This document shows positions 22,390 to 33,199 of a stretch of 64,000 nt of DNA, piece after piece. Numbering within the stretch: the first letter of the stretch is position 1; every line of letters starts with the position of its first letter. Source of the stretch: Calocera cornea HHB12733 (Eukaryota; Basidiomycota; Dacrymycetes; Dacrymycetales; Dacrymycetaceae); assembly GCA_001632435.1 (NCBI GenBank), contig KV423926.1, positions 165,969 through 229,968 on the forward strand, read 5' to 3'. The position numbers and the translations under genes are program-made. Below the pieces are notes generated by a model, which saw only the letters and a list, made by a program, of their open reading frames with translations, searched no databases and was not told where the DNA came from.

Positions 22390-24110
22390 TTAAAGAACAT
22401 ACGCGTAGTCACGGGTCACTGTTGCTATCATCTCGTTGTATTGCTCAGGAGTCTTTCCACGATAGCGATCTAGCCACTTGCAAATGTCTTCGTACGTCCC
22501 TTGATTCTCTGGATCGAGACCTTTGAATCGCTTCAACACGAAGACGCCTGAATCGTAGCAAGAGAAACCATGATTGAGCTGACGTGAACATGAGATAATC
22601 AGGTCGGAGATAGAGAAGGAAGGTTGCTTACGCCTGTTACAGCTGCAGCGATCAGACGTGGGGGTATCGAGGATAGCAGTTCATGCTGGCCCGTCGCATG
22701 GTCATCGTCTCCCGAGAGGATATATGAAGCCAGTTTGGCAGCTAACTCAGAGATACCTGGATGACAAAACGGCATTGATAGCTGAGAATCGTTCTACAGA
22801 TTGCAGGCTGTTAGTCCTCGCCTGCTGTTTAACGTGACAGATGTACCGTCAAACAGTCAAAATTACGGTAGATAAAGTGCGCATCCTTACGCAGATTGGC
22901 GAAGGCTGTTTGTGATGCGGCTTTGCTGTCTGCTAGTCGAACGAGAAGATCGCGCTTCTTTCTCTTCCTCGTCTCGTCGGACCAGGCTCTTTGTAAGGCT
23001 TCGGCCTCCCTTGCCAACCGCACAGCTTCTGGATACTCCGACTCGATAACTTGCAGTGCCTTCGTTTTGAGCATGCCTCGTGTAGAGATTCCCACCCGCT
23101 TGATCTGGAGGATTTATGATATATATAAACTGTGGAATGAAGAACGGGAGGATCGCTCACAAGATTCTTCTGGCCCGGATAGACACCAAAATCAATTTGT
23201 GGAGCGCGGGGATCTGTGAGCCGCGCCTCGGCATTGGCAGCATCCCTTGCTGCCTCTGCAAAGATCGTCTCTGTGCGAGGATTGGGATACAGTTCGTCGC
23301 GGAGGTAATACAGTCGGTTGTATTTCTTTGCGACTCGAAGCACCTTCTGCATGTAGGGGTGGTAACTGGCGAGATTTTCTCCTTTATAGTCGTCATTAGG
23401 AGGAGGCCAGGACATCCAAGGTCCCGGTCGGCCCAGAACTATAGTAGCAGGCACGGGCGGATGGCGATCGTCGTGATCCACCGCTATGGGGCTCACGGGG
23501 ACAAGTTGGTACGGAAGGCCCACACTCTCAGAACTAGTGCTGTTGGGGGAAGTAGAGCTTGAGCGTTGCTTGCGACGATAGACAGGTGTTGCATCATCCG
23601 CTTGTGGAGATCGCCGACGTTTCCTCGAAGCCTGGATATTGTCAGCACAATCGATGGATGATATGTGTATGATGTTTGACTTACTCGCTGCACCACCACT
23701 AACTCATCTGCACTCTCAACCTTCAATGTGTATATCGAATTGACAACGTTGGCGCCGACAGAAAGCGGCATATTTAGCTTCGCAGCCTCAACACTGAGCA
23801 GGGCCAGACGGAAGCCATAATCAGCGTTGGAACACGCTTCGACACCGACTAAGATCAACTCACCTCTCTCCAATGGAGTTCGTCCAGAGGGTAAGCAACT
23901 GCAAGGAAAGCCGGGCTTGGGTCTTAAAACAAGCAACTGGACAGACGCTGAGCATCCAGCCGGACTAACGGCATGCATATCGAAACGCTGCACTTACAGA
24001 ACAATTCCACGTCGAAGGGAATAGCAGCAACAATGATGGCCCGACGCGTGCTAGGTTTGACGGATCCGTGTTGTAGCAAGTGCACTTCTAGTCGAGTCGG
24101 AAGGCAAATC
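22390..24110 (-). CDS. DUF6532-like fungal protein (second, diverged)
   Basis: It resembles the neighbouring DUF6532 gene in plan but is diverged. Exons read: VEAAKLNMPLSVGANVVNSIYTLKVESADELVVVQR; a basic Ser-rich linker; ENLASYHPYMQKVLRVAKKYNRLYYLRDELYPNP with TIFAEAARDAANAEARL; then VGISTRGMLKTKALQVIESEYPEAVRLA; then FANLRKDAHFIYRNFDCLT; LSMPFCHPGISELAAKLASYIL; and VFVLKRFKGLDPENQGTYEDICKWLDRYRGKTPEQYNEM, with TAA at 22390. The RGxLKTKA...YP and hFIYR...PF-HPgI order matches DUF6532. The 5' end is not settled: coding-like sequence (RRAIIVAAIPFDVELF) continues to about 24.1 kb without an obvious ATG. Confidence 0.6.
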
Positions 24111-24912
24111 CAGGTACGTATGGTCGACCAGTAGTGGCAAGTGGACAGAGTAAAATCACACCGACGGTGTCACACGCGGCCGCCGTAGTAGTACTGTACC
24201 GCATCTCCGCGGACTCGCGACTTGCGCCACTCTGTGGAGGACCCTCAGTGCCTCAGAGGGCCCGGGGGCTCCGCGACCACCGTGACGATACGTTGGTAGA
24301 TCGATGCTTGCGAACGTGGAATGTCCGAAGACCCAGATCAGGACTGCACACGAGGCCAGCTAGGATGAGAAGGTGCCCCAGCGGTTTCATAGACACTTTC
24401 GATCGTAATTCGCTCCGTGCTTGCCCTTCCTTTGGGCAATTTACAGCGCCATAGCGGAGCCATAGCAGCCCCCAAACCCCTATAGTGGGCCGCCAGACGC
24501 TGTAGAGAGCACCGCCTCAATGGACCCCCGGATAGCGGTAATCCGGGGTCCTCCCTATCCGTAGCACGAGGTTTTTACTGATGCTGCTTAGGGTGCAACC
24601 CCGAGTACATACTGTACTTTACCACTAGCATCACCTCATGAGCGCATTGGTGAGGCTTTACAACATGACTGGAGTGCCCATGCTTGCGCTGCTTATGCGC
24701 CTACCTTTGCGCCGTCCGCACATCGTGCCTGCGAACCTTGCAGACTGTATGACTGTTGTAGCACGACGGCTATTATGTAACGAACGGGCTGCCGATCGGC
24801 ACAATTCCTGCATGTAGTCGGATACTTCAACAACATGATACTATTGCACATCCTCCAGTACATATTCTCCAGTACAAGAACAGTTTTGGCAACAACCCAA
24901 GTGAGATACGAT
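24111..24912. other. intergenic, nothing recognised
   Basis: About 800 bp between the DUF6532-like gene start and the dioxygenase 3' end. No reading frame with convincing protein and no RNA gene was seen. Confidence 0.4.
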
Positions 24913-26200
24913 TTAGTCGGCGCCGGCGATCTTGGAGACCTCCTTAGGCGGCTGGTCATCAACGGGCTCGCCGAGCGCGCGCATCTTCTCCTTGTACCAG
25001 TCCTTAGCCTTCTTCCCAAACTTGGCCTCGTACTGCTCGACGCTCATGGGCCTCTCGCCGACGGGCGTCGCGCGCAGGCCGTGACGCTTCATCGGGTAGA
25101 AGTCGTACGTCGCCGTGTGCCAGCAGCACCGGTTGTCCCAGAAGCAGATCGTGTCCTTGCCCCAGCGAACGCGAACCTGGTACTCGTTCGACGCTGACAC
25201 CATCGAGAAGAGGAAGGCGAGGACGGCGTCGGACTCGGCCTTGGGGATCCCGACAATGCGACGCGTGTAGCCGGAGTTCACGAAGAGCGACTTCAGGCCG
25301 GTCACGGGGTGCACGCGGACGACGGGGTGGATGCAGTCCGTCTGCGGGCGACGGATCTAGACGGCACACAGGTTACATGCGTATCAACAACTGGAGAGGG
25401 GGTGGTCTTACATGAACACCGCGATCGAGAGCCTGCTTCTTCTGAACATCCGAAGAGTGCAGAGCAGACAAGGTCTCGAGGTACTTCTGGAACTGAGGCG
25501 AGAAGGAGGAGTAGACGGCATAGCCAGACGCCCAGAGCGTGTCCCCGCCGGTCTCGGGAGCGGTGATGACCTTAAGCGAGGTCAGGCCAGGGGTGTTGAT
25601 CTCGTAGGTCTGGTCAGAGTGCCAGCCGGCGATGCCGCGGTCGAAGTTGATCCAGTCGTGCGGCTTCGTCCCGTCGTTCCAGACGACTGTAGAGTGTCAG
25701 CCGCTGCGAGCCTTATGAGAACGTTGGAGCTCACTGTGGACACCCTTCAGTGCCGGATCCTCGGGAATACCGGTCGTGGAATGGATGTGGAGGGGCCCGT
25801 AGTACTCGGCGAGCTTGACCATGTCGTAGATCCTCGCCTCCTGTTTGTGGAAGACGACGACACCGCGCTGGGCCGTGAGCAGAGCACTAATCACCGGTGA
25901 GACATCCCTCCGTGCCATGGAGAGGTCGACTTACAGTTCGTTCTTCTGCTCATCGGACAGCTGACGGATGTCGATGCCCTCGAGCGTGGTGCCGATAGTA
26001 GGAGTCATGTCGTCCCGCTTGGTGGCAGCGCCGAGCAGCGCCTTCATCTCGGGATCGGCAAGGAAGCCCTTGTCCTTGACATCCAGCTCGACATGGGGGT
26101 CGTAGTTGTACTTGGGCCAGGTAGGCAGGAACTCCTTGTAGTCGTACGACGACTTGTCAAAGTTCTTGTGCGCGGGCACAGGCTTAGCCTCGGTGGACAT
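24913..26200 (-). CDS. TauD/TfdA-type Fe(II)/2-oxoglutarate dioxygenase
   Basis: Members oxidise sulfonates, sulfate esters, phenoxyacetates or related small acids with Fe(II) and 2-oxoglutarate. The ATG at 26200 begins MSTEAKPVPAHKNFDKSSYDYKEF. Four exons follow: TIGTTLEGIDIRQLSDEQKNEL; LLTAQRGVVVFHKQEA...YYGPLHIHSTTG; a central exon with WINFDRGIAGWHSDQTYE (the HxD iron ligands) and APETGGDTLWASGYAVY; and a last exon with NSGYTRRIVGI...CFWDNRCCWHTATYDFY (distal His) and HGLRATPVGERP (2-oxoglutarate-binding Arg), ending KIAGAD. All catalytic residues are present and the length, about 365, is typical. Codons are strongly C/G-ending. It is divergent from an MFS transporter 830 bp away. The substrate cannot be read from sequence. 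Confidence 0.9.
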
Positions 26201-27027
26201 GATGAACAGTCAAGCAAGATGATCAGATCGAGATTGATGGTTAACAATCCAAGGAGAAGGCAAGTCAAGCCTGTTTGAAGTCTTAAATGTAGTTTAGCTT
26301 GCCAAGGCGCGGACTGGGACCTGGTCTCGTGCCTCCACCCAAGGCCCCAGGGCGTAATTTGGGTGAGGTGTCCGTGGCAGGGCCGCTGGGTCGCATGGGT
26401 TAAGCGAGGCTGTGGGGATGCGGGATGGATGCCGTTCTGTGTTCCGCCAACCGGTGACGGTTCGAATACGAATCCGCCTCCACATGACCTGCCATAATGA
26501 GGCATTGATATTCCTCCACAGCCGACCCACGGGGACTCCATACTCCTCCGTACTCCTCCACACTTTGAGGGCACGGTCCGTCGGCACGCCGGATGCGAGT
26601 GCCGGCGTTCGTTTGAATTTATCCGATGAATGTGGAACAGACTTCCCCTGGCTATGACGTTAGAAAGCCAATTTGCGGCAGGATATGGACGGGACGGTGA
26701 GAGCTTCGTCTCGAGTTCTTGGCGCTCGTGACAGGCTGCCTCCACTTGGCGTGGTCATTGAATGGACGGAGCCAAGTGGATGCTTCTATTTTTGTATGCT
26801 CCCTGGTTTTGCACCGCCACGCACCCCTCTTTGCAAGCCTATTCGCCGAGATGCCGTCCTTGTTCAACGTGAGTGGACCAGATGTGGATGAGATACGCAC
26901 CGGCCAACTGGCTTCTCGCTCCCATGCAATCTAATTCTCCGGCTTCTCTCGCGCACTATATCTAGAGGCACCATTTAGATGACAGAGCTTCGGAAGACGG
27001 CCCCGTTCCTCCTCCTCTCCACCCGCC
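26201..27027. promoter_or_regulatory. divergent intergenic region between dioxygenase and sugar porter
   Basis: About 830 bp with no supported gene. A CTATATCTA-like TATA element lies near 26957, about 70 bp before the transporter ATG. No specific regulator site was recognised. Confidence 0.4.
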
Positions 27028-28897
27028 ATGGCCTCTCAGCAAGTCTTTGACCCGGAACTCGAGAAAGACGCCTCCTTGAGCGACTCCAAGGAGGAAGTCA
27101 AGCATGTTGAGCGTTCTCTTCCTCATGGCCATGAAATCCATGTCAAGAACGCCCGCTTTGCCAACGCCAAGCTGCACACCACTTTGAAGGTGAACAGTAA
27201 GGAGGTGAGTTGCGCGTCGACGGCCCTTTTGTGATCGCTCATCGTCCTACTTAGGGCTTTGTCCTCTTCCTGTGCATGTTCACATGCTTCCTTACCTCTG
27301 CGGTCTCTGGCTACGATGGTACCCTCATGACCTGTAAGCCGTCTCAGAAGCGTCGCCCAATAATGGCTCACCATCGTCTCAGCGATCAATGGCATGCCCT
27401 ACTGGATCGCGACCGTCAACGCGGGCCAGCCCGCCGTCGGTACCGGCCTTATCTTCTCCATGTGTAAGTGTCTCTTCATCATGATCATCCCCAACACTCA
27501 CCGCGCACTCAGACACCATCGGCCAGATCGTCGCACCCGTCTTCGCCGGCCCCTTCACGGACTACTTCGGGCGCAAGTGGGGCGTGATGTCGGGCTGCCT
27601 CATCATCTGCGTCGGCACAGCGATCATCTCGTCCTCCTTCGGCCAGTCGCAATTCGTCGGCGGTCGCTTCCTCCTTGGCTTCGGCGCCTCCGTCATTTCC
27701 GTCGCCGCGCCCGCGTACTGCGTCGAGGTTGCCCCGCCTCAGTGGAGGGGACGCATGATGGGCCTGTTCAACACTGGCTGGTACTCCGGCTCCATCCCCG
27801 CAGCGGGCATCACCCTCGGCACGCGCACCATCCAGAGTGACTGGTCCTGGCGCATTCCCCTTATCCTCCAGGGTCTGCCCGCCCTCATCGTCTGCTTCAT
27901 CATCTTGGTGAGCTACACTCTGCCACCACTCTCCATACAGCCGCTGATGCCCTGCAGTTCCTCCCCGAGTCCCCCCGTTGGCTCATGGCGCAGGGCAAGG
28001 ACGAGCAGGCACTCGCCTTCCTCGTCAAGTATCACGGGTCCGGCAACCCCGAGGACCCGATCGTGATGCTCGAGTACGACGAGTTCAAGGAGTCGATCAT
28101 GATCAACGCGTCCGACAAGCGGTTCTGGGACTGGTCAGAGCTCTGGGACACGGCCAACGCCCGCTGGCGCTCCCTCATGGTTATCTTCATGGGTGTTGCT
28201 GGGCAGTTCTCCGGGTCCGGCCTGAGCTATTTCAACCTGCAGCTGTACAGCCAGCTCGGGTTCAACACGACTCAGCAGTTCGACTTCAACCTCGGCAACC
28301 AGTTCATGTCCTGCACCGGGTCCACGATCGGCACGAGCTTGGCGGACAAGCTGCCCCGCAGGAAGGCGCTCATTGGAGGCACGTTTGGCTGCGCTATGAT
28401 GCTCGTGTGTGCCGGCGCGTTCTCGGAGCTCGTCGCCAAGGGCAAGGCCAACCCGAATATGGAGCGCGCGGGTGTCGCGTGCTACTTCATGTTCCACATC
28501 AGTGCGCTCTTTCCTTTATCGTACAGAACATGATACTGATGCTATGCGCACAGTCTCTGGGTTCACCTTCACGCCCCTGCAGCCGACCTACCCGTCCGAG
28601 GTGCTCAAGACGAACACGCGCGCCAAGGGCATGGCACTGTACTCCGTTGTCTGCGGCGCCTTCAGCTTCATCAACACGTTCGCTGGCCCTATCGCGCTCG
28701 CCAACATCACGTACAACTACATCTACTTCTTCGTCGGATGGGATCTGTTTGAGTGCATCATCTGGTACTTCTTCGGCGTCGAGACGCTCGGAAGGACGAT
28801 CGAGGAGCTCGACGAGATCTTCAGCGCACCTAACCCCGTGAAGGCCAGTATCGCCAACCGCGATGTCATTGTGGACGATGTGCACGAGAAGGTGTAA
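27028..28897 (+). CDS. MFS sugar porter (lactose permease/hexose transporter-like)
   Basis: A plasma-membrane proton-linked sugar transporter with 12 predicted membrane helices. The ATG at 27028 (MASQQVFDPELEKDASL) starts a cytosolic tail. The first helix, GFVLFLCMFTCFLTSAVSGYDGTLMT, follows the first intron. Sugar-porter signatures: FTDYFGRKWGVMSG (loop 2-3), GGRFLLGFG, PPQWRGRMMG, FLPESPRWLMAQGK (PESPRWL), DKLPRRKAL, the YP-containing FTPLQPTYPSEVLKTNTRAKGM, and VETLGRTIEELDEIF (PETKGRTLEE-like). Six exons are needed. The tail is short and acidic. The closest relative in the window is the minus-strand porter at 33.2-35.1 kb. Codon bias is strong. The substrate is not predictable beyond a sugar, and in this context could be an organic acid. 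Confidence 0.93.
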
Positions 28898-29818
28898 TCT
28901 GCCTAGCTGCTTACGCTGGGTGGGAGCGCATTGGGGAGTGCGATGAAAGTTTTACTTAGACGTGCTCGATGCGCTTGTCATGATAATGACGGACATGGAC
29001 AGTTCACGCTAATGAATCATGTTCTGCATGTGTGTGCCTCCTCCACCTCGGTAGAGAGCGACCGAGTCCGCATCCACATCCACATCCACAACCCGCGATC
29101 ACACCATAAGCAGCCCCGCGCCCCGGACTCAGAGCCCACTAGTGTTGATGGAGGGAGGGGTGACAAACCCGCTCGTCTCGCGGGAGATGCCGCTCGGCTC
29201 CGACCGGTGCTGCCAAGTCCGAAGGGGTGGTCGGGAGGGAAGCAAAATGGGTGCTGAGCTGTGAGCGCCACCGAAAGTGTCATCGCATTCGCATCAGCCC
29301 ACCCGGCCCACAAAGCACCCAACGGGTCCCCCAGCAAATCTCAAAACTCGACAACCCGGACCAGCGCTGAATTCAGATCGCCCCTCGCCACACCCCACAG
29401 CTCAGCATTCATCCGCATTCACTCGTCGGACAGGCTATTACAGCGCCGTATTCTGCCTCCTGCCGATCATCACACTCTGTTGCCCGATCAGGAGAGAAGC
29501 AGCGCCTCGCACCGGCCACGAGCACAAAAAATCAAATAGGCTACAAGCAATAGGAGCAGGCCTCCGGCGTCCGAGCTCCGTTCCGACTTTCCGCCTTCCC
29601 GACCCTCCCACTTCCTCGACAAAACTCGGCTGCCGCATACGTGGTCGATCCCTTTCTGCAAGGAGCAACAAAAAGCGCCCAAACTCCCACTCGATCCCAC
29701 CATCTAGTTCGCAAACTCTGTTATTGCCTGTCGCTACCAGCATACGCACCACCCGCACACGCATCAGTAGTAGGGACAGCAGTAACACCGAGCTCGAGTC
29801 AGCCTAACTGTCAGCGCC
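28898..29818. promoter_or_regulatory. intergenic, upstream of the eIF4E gene
   Basis: About 920 bp without a supported gene. It includes CATCCA-CATCCA-CATCCA (from 29071) and pyrimidine-rich stretches typical of strongly expressed fungal promoters. Confidence 0.35.
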
Positions 29819-31218
29819 ATGTCCGCCCCCACCCAACTGCCCGCCCCGGCCGCCCAAGCAAGCCGCGCAGCACTCGAAGCCGCCCTGGCCGACAAGTCCA
29901 ACGCGCCTCCCTCCGCGCTCGTCAACGGCGCGTCCGAGGGGACCAAGAAGCGCGATGAGCTTGACGACCTGCCGGACTTTGAGGGGGAGGACGATTTTCC
30001 TGAGATCGCTCCTGTGCCCCTGGGGGAGGTGAAGCCGGTGAACGGGACGGGGAACGGCCATGCCGCTCCCGGGGAGGAGGGAGAGGAGGGAGAGGAGGAG
30101 GACGGCGAGCAGGACGACGAGATCGATGTGGATGAGGTTGAGGACGGCGAGATTGACGAGAACGAGGGCGCGGTGGACTTTGAGCACCGGGATGTTGCGG
30201 GGCTCATGGAGGAGCAGGAGGATAGGATCAGGACGGTGTTTGATGATCCGAACGGGTTTAACGTTAAGGTGCGTTTGTTTGTCCGGACCGCAGCGAGCAG
30301 AGGCTCATGGGATGTGGTGTATGCTCTGTTTAGCACCCCCTGTTCTCCCCCTGGACCCTCTGGTTCGACTCCCCCATGACGAAGGGGCGCAACCTGCCCC
30401 CGACCCCCCTCACCTCCGCCGCCCAGTCCTTCCCCCCCACGCCGGGTGGGGTGCCCCCGACCCCGGGCGGAGGCTCGTGGATGGACGACATCAAGAAGGT
30501 GATCACGTTTGACAGTGTTGAGGAGTTCTGGGGGTACGTGCTCTTCCTCCTTTCCTCCCCTTGCATTGCGAGGTGCTGCCGCGGCCATACTGATGCTGAA
30601 CGCTGACTGGGTGCAGACTGTACAACCACATCGTCCCTCCCTCGTCGCTCCCGCCAAAGGCAAACTACTACCTCTTCCGGGAGGGCATCATCCCCGCTTG
30701 GGAGGACTCGGCGAACAAGGATGGCGGCAAGTGGAGCGTCCAGCTGCCCAAGGAGAAGAACAAGGGCGTCATCGACAAGATGTGGATGTACACGGTGCGC
30801 TACCTCGCGCTTCATTGCTGTCTTACATGCTGCTGATTGCGAGATTGTCTGTGGTTTTGCGTAGATGCTCGCCGCCATCGGGGAGACGTTCGACCCCCCG
30901 CATACGGAGGGCACGCCCGCCCCGCAGAGCCTCATCACAGGCGTGATCGTCTCCGCGCGCCCGCAGTTCTACCGCATCTCCATCTGGACGCGCGCCGCAC
31001 CTGCCGGGTCCAGCACGAGCATCACCAACTTCGATCCGGCGAGCGAGAACGCGCTCATGGAGCGCATCATGTTCATCGGCACGCACTTCAAGACGAGCTT
31101 GCTGGGGTACGAGCTCAAGCAGAAGCTTCTTGGCGGACTGTCTACCGAGGTCGAGTTCCAGAGCCATAAGGAGAGCGAGAAGAAGGGCCGTGGGGCCAGT
31201 AAGAAGCTCATCGTCTAA
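29819..31218 (+). CDS. eIF4E: eukaryotic translation initiation factor 4E with long acidic N-terminus
   Basis: Binds the mRNA cap and recruits eIF4G. Four exons. The cap-binding fold is clear: HPLFSPWTLWFDSPM, FDSVEEFWGLYNHIVPPSSLPPKANYYLFREGIIPAWED, GGKWSVQLPKEKNKGVIDKMWMYT, MLAAIGETFD and a FKTSLLGYELKQK C-terminal part. The Trp residues of the canonical set are present. Two additions lengthen it to about 390 residues against about 215 in the usual factor: an N-terminal region of roughly 150 residues dominated by Glu/Asp (EDGEQDDEIDVDEVEDGEIDE), and a Pro/Thr-rich insertion with FPPTPGGVPPTPGGG between the first two core strands. The acidic head would oppose RNA binding or serve regulation; this is inference. 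Codons are strongly biased. Confidence 0.95.
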
Positions 31219-31570
31219 CCGAAGCGTGTGAGCTGGGCGTGGCGGGCCTGCGTGCGAAGCGGTGCAGTGCGTGCGAAGGGGAGAGGTCGGCCGGGAGCGC
31301 CGGTTTAACGGGACATCTGTGTCGGAGCTATGTGTACTTCCTGTCGAGATTTATGCATGCGAGGTCGTATCGATGCTTTCGATATGCTTGTTAATAATTA
31401 CTTGTTCTGCTTCTCTCATTATGCCAACTAGCCCCAGGAGGTGGGATCACTGGAGGCCCATATACGAGCGTTGGCTCCATTCCAGGCAGCTAAAGGACAG
31501 GCCGTTTCCAGATTGACACCTGCTCGCCCCTGGCCCTTAATGCGCAGGGGGTTTTGGATGGCGCTATACA

Positions 31571-32290
31571 GTCTGGTTCTGCTACACTGTTTGGTTCCGC
31601 CCGGGGCTCTCCTTCCTTGAACTTATTTTCCCCCGGGTTTTATCTGCTTCCGCTGCCGCTTTGTTTCCGCTTGGTGGTTTACCTCCCTGGCATATTTGCT
31701 TCCGTAGAGAATATGCAGCTCACTTCCGCTCCTCACATTGCCTCCGCGGTGAGGCTTGCCTCCGCATCAATATCTGTTTCCGGAATAACATTTACATCCT
31801 CCGACTGATTTACCTCCGCTACCACATTCGTCTCCCCTCCCACATTTGGCGAGGGTCTGACGTTTGCTTCCATCGAATAGTTTACTTTGGCTAATATTTC
31901 TACTTCCCTTTTCCATTTGCTTCCGGCGCATTGTTTGCTTCCGCGCCCCGATCTGCCTCCGCTTAAATCTGTGCCTATGTCATGATATTTGCTTCCGGTG
32001 GCCTATTTGCATCCGCTACACGATTTGCATCCGTCTCGCTTTTTACTTCCGTGCCCTTTTGCTTCCACTATATTGTTCATTTCTGCTCCAGGTAGTTTCT
32101 GCGACAGAAGCAGAGCAGGGGCAATTTGAGTAGCCACTGAATGACTTGGTGGAAGTAAATCTCCCCCAGCGGAAGCAAATATGTAGTGGAGGCATATCAT
32201 ACAGCGGATGCAAAGCTATGGAGCGGATGCAAATATCAGAGCGGAGACAAACCCCACAGGTAAAAGCCAAACTGGAAACAAAGTACGGCC
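31571..32290. repeat. 18-bp-period array A, forward then inverted
   Basis: From 31571 units of 18 bp, consensus TTTGCTTCCGCTNNNNNA, run forward to about 32095. Clean consecutive units are seen from about 31920 to 32040, where the translated frame shows CFR/CIR every six residues. From about 32149 to 32285 the same motif appears as its reverse complement (GGAAGCAAA, GGATGCAAA every 18-19 bp). It lies between the eIF4E 3' end and the second sugar porter's 3' end. Confidence 0.9.
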
Positions 32291-33199
32291 CCGTGCTTCC
32301 CAGTGGGTCTGAGATCTGAAGGGGGCACTGGGACCCTTTAAGGTGCTAATTATCAAGAGGGTTGCGAGTTGCAGATTATCAGCACTTTGCTTTCTTAGGG
32401 GAATTGGCTGAAAATCAGCCAAAAGTGATAAGTAAACAGCACCTGGCTGATTTTCAGTAACATAGTTCATTGAAATCAGTACTACAGCTAAATGCTATCT
32501 ATGCATAATTATGACACTGCGTCAGTCTGGTGTCCATCTAATAAGCAAATTCCTGAAGTCTATCACAATCAATGAGTTGGTACTAAAGCACTGTAGTGAG
32601 TGGCATACCATATTTGCTACCATCTGCCACAGTACTCCTGAGTGGAAAGTCATCAATCCCAGAATATATGCGTGTATTCATGCATATATGTACATGTTCT
32701 TGTCTTGGTCTGGCCCTCCAAGGGGAGGTCCAAATGCAGCCATTGAACGTTGCCATCTGGAAAGCTGTGAGAGGACGTGGGGATGGCTTGTGAGAAAGCA
32801 AGGCCGGGAGATAGATGGTGGGACGGAGCAGAGATGCACCAATGTCCTGAGGCCGACCACCGCCCTTTGGACGCAGACAACAGAAGAATTGGACCCTAAG
32901 AGCTGATCCTGGCTATCAGCCGTTCACCAAGGTAGCACTTTTCCGGCTGCATACCTGTTTATGAGCTGCTTGAGCGCTGAATCATAGACCCTTCTTTGCT
33001 CCCAGTGCGGTAGCCTTGCTTTTCACCCGATTCCCGCACACGGTGCATTGCGTCGATCACGTAAACCACATGTGCTACTCCGCTTTGCTTCAGTATACAG
33101 ATATAGATGTGGATATTTCGTAAATTCGTTATTGCCATCGACTACTTGGGCTATTGCTACGGCTGCAGGCGCACACCCCACACCGTTCCTTTACTCGGC
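32291..33199. other. AT-richer intergenic region with palindromes, no gene
   Basis: TTGGCTGA-AAA-TCAGCCAA (32404-32422) is a perfect hairpin, and GGCTGATTTTCAG repeats its arm at 32445-32457. No protein-like frame or RNA gene was recognised. Confidence 0.5.

Noticed and set aside
26450..26490. tRNA T-arm-like GGTTCGAAT
   Set aside because: No matching acceptor, D or anticodon stems around it; it lies in a GC-mixed promoter region.
31571..32290. A CRISPR-like array (conserved repeat plus variable spacer)
   Set aside because: The conserved part is only 10-12 bp, the variable part 6-8 bp, units are degenerate and the array inverts. The genome is eukaryotic with no cas genes.
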